Shown: piece by piece, positions 1-6,202 of the stretch
Layout: each line of letters begins with the position of its first letter
Numbering within the stretch: position 1 is the stretch's first letter
DNA from: Deltaproteobacteria bacterium
Lineage (GTDB): Bacteria; Desulfobacterota; Desulfuromonadia; Desulfuromonadales; Geothermobacteraceae
DNA length: 8,288 nucleotides
Reading direction: 5' to 3'
Assembly (NCBI GenBank): GCA_003695205.1
Contig: RFIO01000289.1
Coordinates: 1-8,288 of the forward strand
The notes under the pieces: model-generated
What the model was told of the DNA's origin: nothing
Seen by the model: the letters and a program-made list of their open reading frames with translations, nothing else
Database searches by the model: none
Translations under genes and position numbers: made by a program

Positions 1-816
1 GTGGACGAACCGCCAGGCCGCACCGTGCGGCTCGACGACGAACGCGGCCTCGACCTGCTGTACCGGGTCATCCGTCCGCTCTCCCCCGGGCCGCTCACCC
101 TCGACCGGGCCGGGGTCGTGGCCGGGGCCAGCATCATTCCCGCCGCCGCGCGCACGCTCTTTGTCGCCCCCCTGCCAAAGACCGGCCGCCCCGAGGACTT
201 CACCGGCCTGGTCGGACACATGGAGGCGTCCCTCTCCCCCGCAGGCCCCGAGGGGAAAACGACCCTGAGACTTTCAGGAAATGCCGACCTGAAACTGGCC
301 GGCACCCCGGTGCAATGCGTCGACGGCAGAGAACCGATAGTGGTCAGCGACCGGCTGAAGGGGCATTGGCCCGAGTGGACAAGAATCCTGACCCTGCTCA
401 CCGGTCCGGAATGCCACCCCCGATTGCGGCTCGCCTGGTATGACCCGAAAATGGGCGACTATCACAACACGACCGGCCACCCGACCGGGTTCCGTCCCAC
501 TGGAGTGGTAGCGACACTGCTGGCAACTGTCCTGCTGGCATGGGCTGGACGGGAGGCATATCGCCTGCGAACATGCCGGCGCTGGCTCAACCGCGACCTG
601 GCCGGCCTGCCGCGCCACCGGCGCCTGGAACGGCTGACGAAATCGGGAGTTCCCGGGCCCCTGGCCGCCAGAATCGATCACCATTGGCAACTGCGTGAAA
701 CCAGGCCCACCCGTGGTCCATCGTCGCCGGCAGCAAAGCCTGGGGATGCCCTGCCCTGGTCGATCTGCCGGCAACTGGCCGTTACCATTGACAAGCGCCG
801 GCGGCATCGGCCATGA
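1..816 (+). CDS. BatD-like (oxygen tolerance family) membrane protein, 5'-truncated by the window edge
   Basis: The frame is open from the first base, so the 271 residues seen are most likely the C-terminal part of a longer protein; BatD proteins usually run to about 400-600 residues. Two features suggest the family. One is the segment LPKTGRPEDFTGLVG at residues 58-72, like the BatD signature of a Pro-rich stretch followed by G-x-P-x-(D/N)-F-(S/T)-G-x-V-G. The other is W-Y-D-P followed by G-D-Y at residues 146-154, like the 'FDP-x-x-G-x-Y' strand that precedes the membrane helix in BatD. A hydrophobic segment at about residues 167-182 fits the single C-terminal membrane helix, followed by a basic, presumably cytoplasmic tail. 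BatD proteins belong to the Bat (Bacteroides aerotolerance) clusters with MoxR ATPases and VWA proteins; their biochemical role is poorly defined. The gene ends 45 nt before bamD and is probably co-transcribed with it. The GTG at position 1 is unlikely to be the true start. Family assignment is from remembered motifs, moderate confidence. Confidence 0.6.
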   Translation: MDEPPGRTVRLDDERGLDLLYRVIRPLSPGPLTLDRAGVVAGASIIPAAARTLFVAPLPKTGRPEDFTGLVGHMEASLSPAGPEGKTTLRLSGNADLKLAGTPVQCVDGREPIVVSDRLKGHWPEWTRILTLLTGPECHPRLRLAWYDPKMGDYHNTTGHPTGFRPTGVVATLLATVLLAWAGREAYRLRTCRRWLNRDLAGLPRHRRLERLTKSGVPGPLAARIDHHWQLRETRPTRGPSSPAAKPGDALPWSICRQLAVTIDKRRRHRP

Positions 817-861
817 TGCAACGTCCAGTCACCGCCGAAACCAGCGAGGATATCGTCTGCC

Positions 862-1596
862 ATGCGTCTTTTGACCGTTCTTGTTCTGACCGTTCTTCTG
901 GCCGCCTGCGCCAAACCGGTCGTGCCGCCGCCCAAAACAGCGGCCTTCTACCTTCAGGAAGGGGAGAAGTTCTTCGATCGCGGCCTGTTCGAAGAGGCCA
1001 TTGCCAACTGGGAGAAGGTACGCGAAAGCTACTACTCGCCCGAACTGAATATCATCGCCGAACTGAAGATCGCCGAAGCCTACTTCCTGGCCGAGAAATA
1101 CCCCGAGGCCGCGGCCGCCTACGAGGACTTCATCAAGCAGCACCCCAACAGCGACCGGATGCCCCAGGCAATGTACCAGCTCGGCCTCTCCTATTTTCGC
1201 CAGATGCTCCCTGCCGACCGCGACCAGACCGCGACCCGCAACGCCTGGGAGACCTTCCGCAGCCTGCTGAACAAGTTTCCGGAAGACCCCCACAAGGAAG
1301 AGGTCCAGGTCTTCATCGGCCGCTGTGAAGACCGGCTGGCCGCCCACGAACTCTACGTCGCCAAGTGGTACCTGAAAATCGACAAGTACCAGGCGGCCAT
1401 CAACCGCCTCGAGGAGATGTTCCGCACCTACCCCAACTACTTCTACCGCGACGAGGCCTACATGGTGCTGGGCAAGGCCTACCTGCTGAGCGGAAAGAAG
1501 GAGAAGGCCGTCACCGCCTTCAACACCCTGTTCAAGGAGTTCCCCGCCAGCCCGCACATCATCGAGGCGCAGAAGTTCATGGAAAAGCACTACTGA
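862..1596 (+). CDS. bamD: Outer-membrane assembly lipoprotein BamD (YfiO/ComL family)
   Basis: A 244-residue TPR lipoprotein. Residues 1-16 form a lipoprotein signal peptide: Arg at 2, a hydrophobic core, and lipobox L-A-A-C with the lipidated Cys at 16. Ala at +2 rather than Asp is compatible with sorting to the outer membrane. The mature protein contains TPR-like helical repeats from about residue 27 to the C terminus. The stretch around residues 155-190 (DRLAAHELYVAKWYLK, then Y-x-A-A-I-N-R-L-E and Y-P) is the most characteristic BamD segment. BamD binds BamA on the periplasmic face of the outer membrane and is the core accessory factor for beta-barrel insertion. Length matches the family (about 240-250). 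The start has a GCGAGGA Shine-Dalgarno-like site about 11 nt upstream. It follows the BatD-like gene by 45 nt and ends 27 nt before a clear terminator, so it is the last gene of its transcript. Confidence 0.88.
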   Translation: MRLLTVLVLTVLLAACAKPVVPPPKTAAFYLQEGEKFFDRGLFEEAIANWEKVRESYYSPELNIIAELKIAEAYFLAEKYPEAAAAYEDFIKQHPNSDRMPQAMYQLGLSYFRQMLPADRDQTATRNAWETFRSLLNKFPEDPHKEEVQVFIGRCEDRLAAHELYVAKWYLKIDKYQAAINRLEEMFRTYPNYFYRDEAYMVLGKAYLLSGKKEKAVTAFNTLFKEFPASPHIIEAQKFMEKHY

Positions 1597-1623
1597 GATA
1601 TTTTAGCCAGACTGAAAGCAACC

Positions 1624-1654
1624 GAAGCCGGGGATCTTCATTCCCGGCTTTTTT
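1624..1654 (+). terminator. Intrinsic terminator after bamD
   Basis: AGCCGGGGA (1626-1634) pairs with TTCCCGGCT (1641-1649), giving 9 bp with one G-U, around a 6-nt loop. It is followed by a run of six T (1649-1654) and then more T-rich sequence. This is a textbook Rho-independent terminator 27 nt after the bamD stop. Confidence 0.9.
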
Positions 1655-1814
1655 CATTTTTGCCGGCCCGAATCATATTCATAGTTATTTTGCGCACATA
1701 TCGCATTTCAAACCCTCTTGCAGGCATTTCCCTCCCCTTCCAGAGTGTCGACAATCGGCCGCAACAACCTTTATTTTCACGCTTTTTTGCCCATTCACCC
1801 GTCCAGCTTTTTCC
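1655..1814. other. Gene-free spacer between the bamD terminator and the CoA-transferase promoter
   Basis: About 160 bases that are visibly more AT-rich than the flanking genes. I see no convincing coding sequence or RNA gene in it. A weak inverted repeat (TGCG, 7 nt, CGCA at 1691-1705) could be an operator half-site pair but has no recognisable consensus. Regulatory sites upstream of the promoter at 1815 would be expected here. Confidence 0.5.
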
Positions 1815-1843
1815 TTGACTTGGCGTTTACGGCATATTATAAA
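1815..1843 (+). promoter_or_regulatory. Near-consensus sigma70 promoter for the CoA-transferase gene
   Basis: TTGACT (1815-1820) and TATAAA (1838-1843) are separated by exactly 17 nt, each matching the consensus hexamer at five of six positions. The surroundings are AT-rich inside a GC-rich genome. Transcription would start near 1850, leaving a leader of about 190 nt before the start codon at 2042. A second TATAAC at 1856-1861 has no matching -35. Confidence 0.8.
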
Positions 1844-1879
1844 AGTCGGCACCCGTATAACGGCGTTTTTCTCATTGGA

Positions 1880-1915
1880 GCACCGTTCAGACGGGATCCG
1901 GCCGGTGCGGCCGGG
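1880..1915 (+). promoter_or_regulatory. Leader hairpins with mutually exclusive pairings upstream of the CoA-transferase
   Basis: Within the predicted 5' leader, GCACCG (1880-1885) can pair with CGGTGC (1903-1908). The right half of that helix overlaps a second possible hairpin, CCGGCC (1898-1903) with GGCCGG (1909-1914) around a 5-nt loop. The second hairpin is compatible with a small third one, CCGT (1883-1886) with ACGG (1891-1894) around TCAG. The leader can therefore adopt one long or two short stem-loops. No known riboswitch class is recognised, and GC-rich DNA yields such pairings by chance, so a regulatory role is only an inference. Confidence 0.3.
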
Positions 1916-2041
1916 ATGTGCAGATGTTTAACCAGGTTTTAAGGAACTCCGCGAACCGGCCCGGGACGCGGGGAACGTCATTCGACCTGACCGGCCGTGA
2001 ATCGTCGCGACCGGGAACTTCATGAGGAGGAGAGAGAGAAG

Positions 2042-3628
2042 ATGTCAGATTTCGGAACCCTTGAAAGTCGCGTACGTCGCAAGTCCTTGCTGAGCAAGGT
2101 TTGCAAGGCCGAGGACTGCATCCAGTACTTCAAAGACGGCATGAACCTGATGTGGTCCGGCTTTACCCCGGCCGGCTACCCGAAGGAAATCCCCATCGCC
2201 CTGGCCGACTATGTCGAGGCCAACAACCTGCAGGGCAAGCTGCGTTTCAACCTGTTCGTCGGTGCCTCCACCGGCGCCGAAACCGAGGACCGCTGGGCGA
2301 CCCTCAACATGATCGACCGCCGCTGGCCCTACCAGACCGGCAAGAACATCGCCAAGGGGATCAACGAAGGCCGCATCCGCATGGGTGACAAGCACCTCGG
2401 CGTCTTCGCCCAGGATGCCGGCTACGGCTTCTACACCGAAAACGGCCGCTATGACATCGGCATCGTCGAAGTCTCCGCCATCACCGAGGACTGCGGCCTG
2501 GCCCTGACCACGTCCTGCGGCATCGTCGCCGAGACCCTGCACCTGTGCGACAAGATCATCATCGAGGTCAACACCGGCCAGCCCTCCTTCGAGGGCATGC
2601 ACGACATCCACATGCAGCAGAAGCCGCCGCACCGGCAGCCGATGCTGATCACCAAGGCGAACAGCCGCATCGGCACCCCCTACGTCCCCTGCGATCCGGA
2701 CAAGATCGTTGCCATCGTCGAGTCGAAGCGCCGCGACAAGGGTCGTGCCTTCTCCGACATGGACGACACCTCCGAGGCGATCGCCGGCCACATCATGGAG
2801 TTCTTCCAGCACGAGATCAAGATGGGCCGCCTGCCCGAGAACCTGCTGCCCATCCAGTCGGGTGTCGGCTCCATCGCCAACGCCGTTATCGGCGGCCTGG
2901 CCAAGGGTCCGTTCCACAATCTGTCGGTCTACACCGAGGTGCTTCAGGACACCATGCTCGACTTCTTCGACGGCGGCAACCTGCTGTACGCCTCGTCCTG
3001 CTCCCTGTCGCTGTCTGAAGATCCCGGCTTCCCGCGCTTCTTCGACAACTGGGACAAGTACTTCAGCAAGATCACCCTGCGCCCGCTGTCGATCTCGAAC
3101 AACCCCGAGCCGATCCGCCGTCTTGGCTGCATCGCCATGAACACCCCGGTCGAGTTCGACATCTACGGCCACGCCAACTCCACCCTGGTCGGCGGCACCC
3201 GCATGATCAACGGCCTGGGCGGTTCGGGCGACTTCCTGCGCAACGGCTACCTGAAGATCATGCACAGCCCGTCGGTGCGCCCGAGCAAGACCGATCCGCT
3301 CGGCATCACCTGTGTCGTGCCCAAGGCGCCGCACATTGACCACACCGAGCACGACCTCGACGTCCTGGTCACCGAGCAGGGTCTGGCCGATATGCGCGGT
3401 GTCGCTCCGAAAGAGCGTGCCAAGCTCATCATCGAAAAGTGTGCTCACCCCGAGTACAAGCCGATTCTCGAGGAATACCTCGAAATGGCCAAGAAGGACT
3501 GCCTCGAGCGCGGCGTCGGCCACGAGCCGCAGCTGTTCGATCGCGCCTTCAAGATGCAGCTCAACCTGGCCCAGAACGGCACCATGCGCATCAAGAACTG
3601 GGACATCAAGGTCGACCTCTGCGAGTAA
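2042..3628 (+). CDS. Succinyl-CoA:acetate CoA-transferase (acetyl-CoA hydrolase/transferase family)
   Basis: A 528-residue cytoplasmic enzyme of the class I CoA-transferase, acetyl-CoA hydrolase/transferase family. The likely reaction is transfer of CoA between succinyl-CoA and acetate, activating acetate while completing the succinyl-CoA-to-succinate step of the TCA cycle. The catalytic glutamate expected in this family is Glu299, in the context V-Y-T-E-V-L-Q-D. Other family landmarks are the Gly-rich I-Q-S-G-V-G-S-I-A-N-A-V loop (271-282), G-H-A-N-S-T (377-382) followed by a Gly-rich turn (391-396), and HTEHDLDVLVTEQGLADMRG (434-453). Start 2042 is chosen because AGGAGG (2025-2030) lies 11 nt upstream and the family motifs begin soon after; an in-frame GTG at 1997 would add 15 charged residues and lacks a good site. 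It has its own strong promoter (1815) and terminator (3650). In Geobacter, homologous enzymes serve acetate oxidation. Propionate- or butyrate-type substrates cannot be excluded from sequence alone. Confidence 0.88.
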   Translation: MSDFGTLESRVRRKSLLSKVCKAEDCIQYFKDGMNLMWSGFTPAGYPKEIPIALADYVEANNLQGKLRFNLFVGASTGAETEDRWATLNMIDRRWPYQTGKNIAKGINEGRIRMGDKHLGVFAQDAGYGFYTENGRYDIGIVEVSAITEDCGLALTTSCGIVAETLHLCDKIIIEVNTGQPSFEGMHDIHMQQKPPHRQPMLITKANSRIGTPYVPCDPDKIVAIVESKRRDKGRAFSDMDDTSEAIAGHIMEFFQHEIKMGRLPENLLPIQSGVGSIANAVIGGLAKGPFHNLSVYTEVLQDTMLDFFDGGNLLYASSCSLSLSEDPGFPRFFDNWDKYFSKITLRPLSISNNPEPIRRLGCIAMNTPVEFDIYGHANSTLVGGTRMINGLGGSGDFLRNGYLKIMHSPSVRPSKTDPLGITCVVPKAPHIDHTEHDLDVLVTEQGLADMRGVAPKERAKLIIEKCAHPEYKPILEEYLEMAKKDCLERGVGHEPQLFDRAFKMQLNLAQNGTMRIKNWDIKVDLCE

Positions 3629-3649
3629 TCGACAGCCGTTCCGGAGACA

Positions 3650-3690
3650 AAAAGGCCCCCCGAAGCTCGGGGGGCCTTTTCTTTTCTTTC
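3650..3690 (+). terminator. Strong intrinsic terminator after the CoA-transferase
   Basis: AAAAGGCCCCCCGA (3650-3663) is perfectly complementary to TCGGGGGGCCTTTT (3667-3680): a 14-bp stem with a 3-nt loop, followed by a T-rich tail to 3690. The A-tract on the left arm means it could also act on minus-strand transcripts, such as any read-through from the TRAP operon past the CDGSH gene. Confidence 0.93.
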
Positions 3691-3710
3691 CGGAGTACTA
3701 CAGGGAAATC

Positions 3711-3719
3711 TGCTAGACT
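3711..3719 (+). promoter_or_regulatory. Possible extended -10 promoter for the CDGSH gene
   Basis: TG-C-TAGACT (3711-3719) resembles an extended -10 element. It sits between the upstream terminator and the CDGSH start, where a promoter is needed. No acceptable -35 hexamer is seen 17 nt upstream, so this is a weak call. A small hairpin (GGCCG 3723-3727 with CGGCC 3739-3743) would lie at the start of the transcript. Confidence 0.35.
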
Positions 3720-3769
3720 GAAGGCCGGCCCTCAACTTCGGCCCATCACCCACCCCAGGAGGGAAGACC

Positions 3770-4036
3770 ATGAACAACGACAGCAACGGCGCCATGCCGA
3801 TCCGCATCACCCTCGACCCGGGCGTCTACTACCGTTGCACCTGTGGCCGGTCCAGTCACCTCCCCTTCTGCGACGAGTCCCATTCGGGATCCAGCAGCCA
3901 CCCGGTCCGGTTTGAACTGCGCGAGCGCCAGACCGTCTACCTGTGCGCCTGCGGCCGAAGCAAACAGCAGCCTTTCTGTGACGGCGGCTGCGGGTTTCAG
4001 CCTCCCTACGGCGCAAATCCGGAGAAGGGACGTTAA
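3770..4036 (+). CDS. Tandem CDGSH-type iron-sulfur protein with a Cys in place of the second His ligand
   Basis: An 88-residue soluble protein with two CDGSH-type zinc-finger-like motifs, which in this family bind [2Fe-2S] clusters by three Cys and one His. Motif 1 is complete: Cys23, Cys25, Ser28, Pro32, Cys34, Asp35, His38, with Glu replacing the usual Gly after Asp. Motif 2 has Cys59, Cys61, Ser64, Pro68, Cys70 and Asp71, but the expected His position is Cys74 (C-D-G-G-C) and the usual spacer before G-F-Q-P is shortened. Tandem CDGSH proteins resemble the CISD3 type and are thought to act in electron transfer or cluster handling; the precise role here is unknown. AGGAGG (3757-3762) lies 7 nt before the ATG. 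The gene is isolated by a strong terminator upstream and converges with the TRAP permease gene, with only 6 bp between the stop codons. Confidence 0.88.
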   Translation: MNNDSNGAMPIRITLDPGVYYRCTCGRSSHLPFCDESHSGSSSHPVRFELRERQTVYLCACGRSKQQPFCDGGCGFQPPYGANPEKGR

Positions 4037-4042
4037 TCCGGG

Positions 4043-6136
4043 TTAAACGGCAGGTGCTGATGCGCCAGGGGGTGGAACCTGGCGCATGGCCTTGCGCCGG
4101 TTGCTGACAAACAGCACCACCAGCAGCACCAGGCCCGCCAGATGCAGGTACCAGGGCAGCGGCCAGAGCAGCAACACGGCTGCCGCCAGCGAACCGAGCC
4201 TCGGGACCAGGCCGAGGACCGTCTCCATGTGCCCTTCCAGGCCGGCGGCAAAGGCATACAGCCCGAAAAAGGCAAAGAAGAAGATTTCCAGATCTCCCCA
4301 GAGCGTGCCGCCGATAAACGGCGTGTAGGCAAACAGCAGGGGAATGATGTACAGCCCCTTGGCCAGTTTCCATGCCTGGAAACCGGTTGTCATCGGCCGG
4401 GTTCCGGCAATGGCGGCGCCGGTAAAGGCGGCCAGCGCCACGGGGGGCGTGACGTTGGAGTCCTGGCTCAGCCAGAAAATGATCAGATGCGCCGACAGAA
4501 GCGCAAAGGTCAGGTCGTGTGAGCTGAGGACCGCCTCACGCACGGTCCCGGCCAGATCGGGCGGGATGGCGTCCACGATGATCCGGGCCGTGTGGACATC
4601 CATAACCTGGCCGATCTGGGCCAGGTGATCGGGGGCCGCGATCATGAACAGGGCCCTGGCCGCTTCGGGAATCTGACCGTTGGCCAAAGCCTCGACCAGC
4701 AGGCCATCGGAGATGAGACCATGCAGGGCCGGCGCCGAAAGGGTTCCGAGCACGATGTAGGCGGCCGTCACCGGCAGCCCCATGCCGAGCACAAGTGAGG
4801 CCAGGGCGATCAGCAAAATGGCTATCACCAGGCTGTGGCCGGCCCACTGGTCGATCATCAGCGAAAAGGTGTTGCCGATCCCGGCGGTGGCGATGACGTT
4901 GACAATCAGCCCGACGCTGCACAGCAGAATGGCCGTCATCACCATGTTCTTCGCCCCCAGCGCCATCGCCTCGATGATTTCGCGCCAGCCCATGCGATTG
5001 GGGGTCAGCCAGGAGGAGACCACAACCGCAATCATGCTGATCCCGGCGGCGTAGGTGGGGGTAAAGCCGTATATCAAAAGCCCGATCAGCACGCCGATGG
5101 GCAGCAGGAAGACGATTCCCCCCTTGCGGATGACTTCGACAGCGGAAACCTTTTCATTGTCAATGGCGTGTACCAGGCTGCGCCTCGCTTCGATGCGGAC
5201 GAAAAAGCCGACGGTGGCGAAATAGAGGATCGCCGGCAGAATGCTGACCAGCACGATGGTGTTGTAGGAAATCTGGGTATAGGTCGCCATGACGAAGGCA
5301 CCAGCCCCCATGATCGGCGGCATCAGCTGGCCACCGGTGGAGGCCGCCGCCTCGGTACCGGCGGCGAACTTGCTAGGGAACCCGGCCTTCTTCATCAGCG
5401 GAATGGTGATGACTCCGGTCGAAGCGGTATTAGCGACGGCCGAACCGGAAATGGTCCCCATCAGCCCCGAGGCGAAGACCGCCACCAGTCCGGGGCCGCC
5501 CACCATGCGACCGGCCACGGCGCGAGCCAGGTCGATGACGAATTCTCCGGCGCCGGAGCGCAGCAGAAAGGCGCCGAACAGGATGAACATGAAGACGTAG
5601 GTCGACGAGATACGGGCGATGGTGCCGAACAGGGCATCGTCGCCGAAGACGCTGCGGAACAGGATGGTCTCCGCGCTCAGACCGGCGAAACGGAACACGC
5701 CGGAAACATACTGCCCCCACCAGCCGACGTAGGTCAGGGCCAGGATGATGATGACCGGAATGAACCAGCCGGCAACCCGGCGGGTCAGCTCGATGGCACA
5801 CAGGATCAGGATGATGCCGGCAGCCCACTCCATCGGCACCAGGCTGACACCACGGTCGTAGATGGCATCCTCCCGTGCAATCAGGAAGATGGCGGAGCCG
5901 GCCGCCAGAAAGCCCAGAACGACATCGAGCAAACGCCAGGCCCGCCCCCCGCCCTTGCGCACCGGGTAAACCAGCACGGCAATCAGGGCAAAACCGGCAA
6001 AGTGCAGGCAGTTCTGCCACAGGGTTGGCAGCACCGCCCAGACATTGAACCAGAGATGCAAAACGGAGACAGCGACGCCAAGAAGCAGCAGCAGGCGTCC
6101 GGGACGTTCGACGGTTTCGGTTTCAACAGCGGTCAT
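4043..6136 (-). CDS. TRAP transporter permease, fused 4TM/12TM (DctQM-type) subunit of a TAXI system
   Basis: A 697-residue inner-membrane protein with about 15 or more hydrophobic segments. This is the length and architecture of TRAP permeases in which the small (Q) and large (M) subunits are fused, the form that pairs with TAXI binding proteins. The N-terminal Q-like part covers roughly residues 14-150. The M part has the conserved pseudo-symmetric elements: GSAVANTASTG (231-241), STGGQLMPPIMGAGAFVMA (266-284), GMGLPVTAAYIVLG (451-464) and DSNVTPPVALAAFTGAAIAG (559-578). It would import a solute delivered by the binding protein, driven by an ion gradient; the substrate is unknown. About 65 mostly polar residues (about 475-541) separate two helices that are normally close together. 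The ATG at 6136 lacks an obvious Shine-Dalgarno site. The gene follows the binding-protein gene by 66 nt in the same operon. No terminator with a T-tract is seen after its stop. Confidence 0.9.
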   Translation of the reverse strand: MTAVETETVERPGRLLLLLGVAVSVLHLWFNVWAVLPTLWQNCLHFAGFALIAVLVYPVRKGGGRAWRLLDVVLGFLAAGSAIFLIAREDAIYDRGVSLVPMEWAAGIILILCAIELTRRVAGWFIPVIIILALTYVGWWGQYVSGVFRFAGLSAETILFRSVFGDDALFGTIARISSTYVFMFILFGAFLLRSGAGEFVIDLARAVAGRMVGGPGLVAVFASGLMGTISGSAVANTASTGVITIPLMKKAGFPSKFAAGTEAAASTGGQLMPPIMGAGAFVMATYTQISYNTIVLVSILPAILYFATVGFFVRIEARRSLVHAIDNEKVSAVEVIRKGGIVFLLPIGVLIGLLIYGFTPTYAAGISMIAVVVSSWLTPNRMGWREIIEAMALGAKNMVMTAILLCSVGLIVNVIATAGIGNTFSLMIDQWAGHSLVIAILLIALASLVLGMGLPVTAAYIVLGTLSAPALHGLISDGLLVEALANGQIPEAARALFMIAAPDHLAQIGQVMDVHTARIIVDAIPPDLAGTVREAVLSSHDLTFALLSAHLIIFWLSQDSNVTPPVALAAFTGAAIAGTRPMTTGFQAWKLAKGLYIIPLLFAYTPFIGGTLWGDLEIFFFAFFGLYAFAAGLEGHMETVLGLVPRLGSLAAAVLLLWPLPWYLHLAGLVLLVVLFVSNRRKAMRQVPPPGASAPAV
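4060..4087. other. 10-bp inverted repeat in the convergent 3' ends
   Basis: ATGCGCCAGG (4060-4069) and CCTGGCGCAT (4078-4087) are perfect complements around 8 nt. The hairpin lies in the last codons of the TRAP permease gene and 23 nt beyond the CDGSH stop, so it could form at the 3' end of either transcript. There is no T-tract on either strand. It is therefore at most a transcript-stabilising or Rho-assisted end, not a standard intrinsic terminator. Confidence 0.4.
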
Positions 6137-6164
6137 GGCAGGAACTATCGCATCAGAAAGCAGC

Positions 6165-6188
6165 GGGGCCGCCCGAAACGGCGGCCCC
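6165..6188 (-). promoter_or_regulatory. GC-rich hairpin between the TAXI gene and the TRAP permease gene
   Basis: GGGGCCGCC (6165-6173) pairs perfectly with GGCGGCCCC (6180-6188) around 6 nt, inside the 66-nt gap of the minus-strand operon. On the transcript it is followed by a T-poor stretch with only three consecutive T, so termination would be partial at most. Such hairpins after a binding-protein gene commonly protect the upstream message or attenuate read-through, so that more binding protein than permease is made. That function is inferred here. Confidence 0.6.
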
Positions 6189-6202
6189 CTCTCCAGTTGT
6201 CC

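Noticed and set aside
829..1590. A 253-codon minus-strand frame overlapping bamD
   Set aside because: It is the mirror frame of bamD. It lacks any motif, and BamD motifs and a lipobox are evident on the plus strand.
1691..1705. TGCG-N7-CGCA inverted repeat as an operator
   Set aside because: The half-sites are only 4 bp and match no regulator consensus I can name; easily due to chance.
1916..1942. A possible 8-codon leader peptide (M-C-R-C-L-T-R-F) in the CoA-transferase leader
   Set aside because: There is no Shine-Dalgarno site before its ATG and no run of regulatory codons. Very short frames of this kind occur by chance.
1718..1942. A 74-codon plus-strand frame in the spacer before the CoA-transferase
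   Set aside because: It spans the strong promoter at 1815-1843, has no ribosome binding site, and its product shows no family features.
2045..3523. A 492-codon open frame on the minus strand, antisense to the CoA-transferase
   Set aside because: Composition is dominated by Val, Asp, Gly and Leu, with no motif. The plus-strand gene has clear family motifs, a promoter, a ribosome binding site and a terminator.
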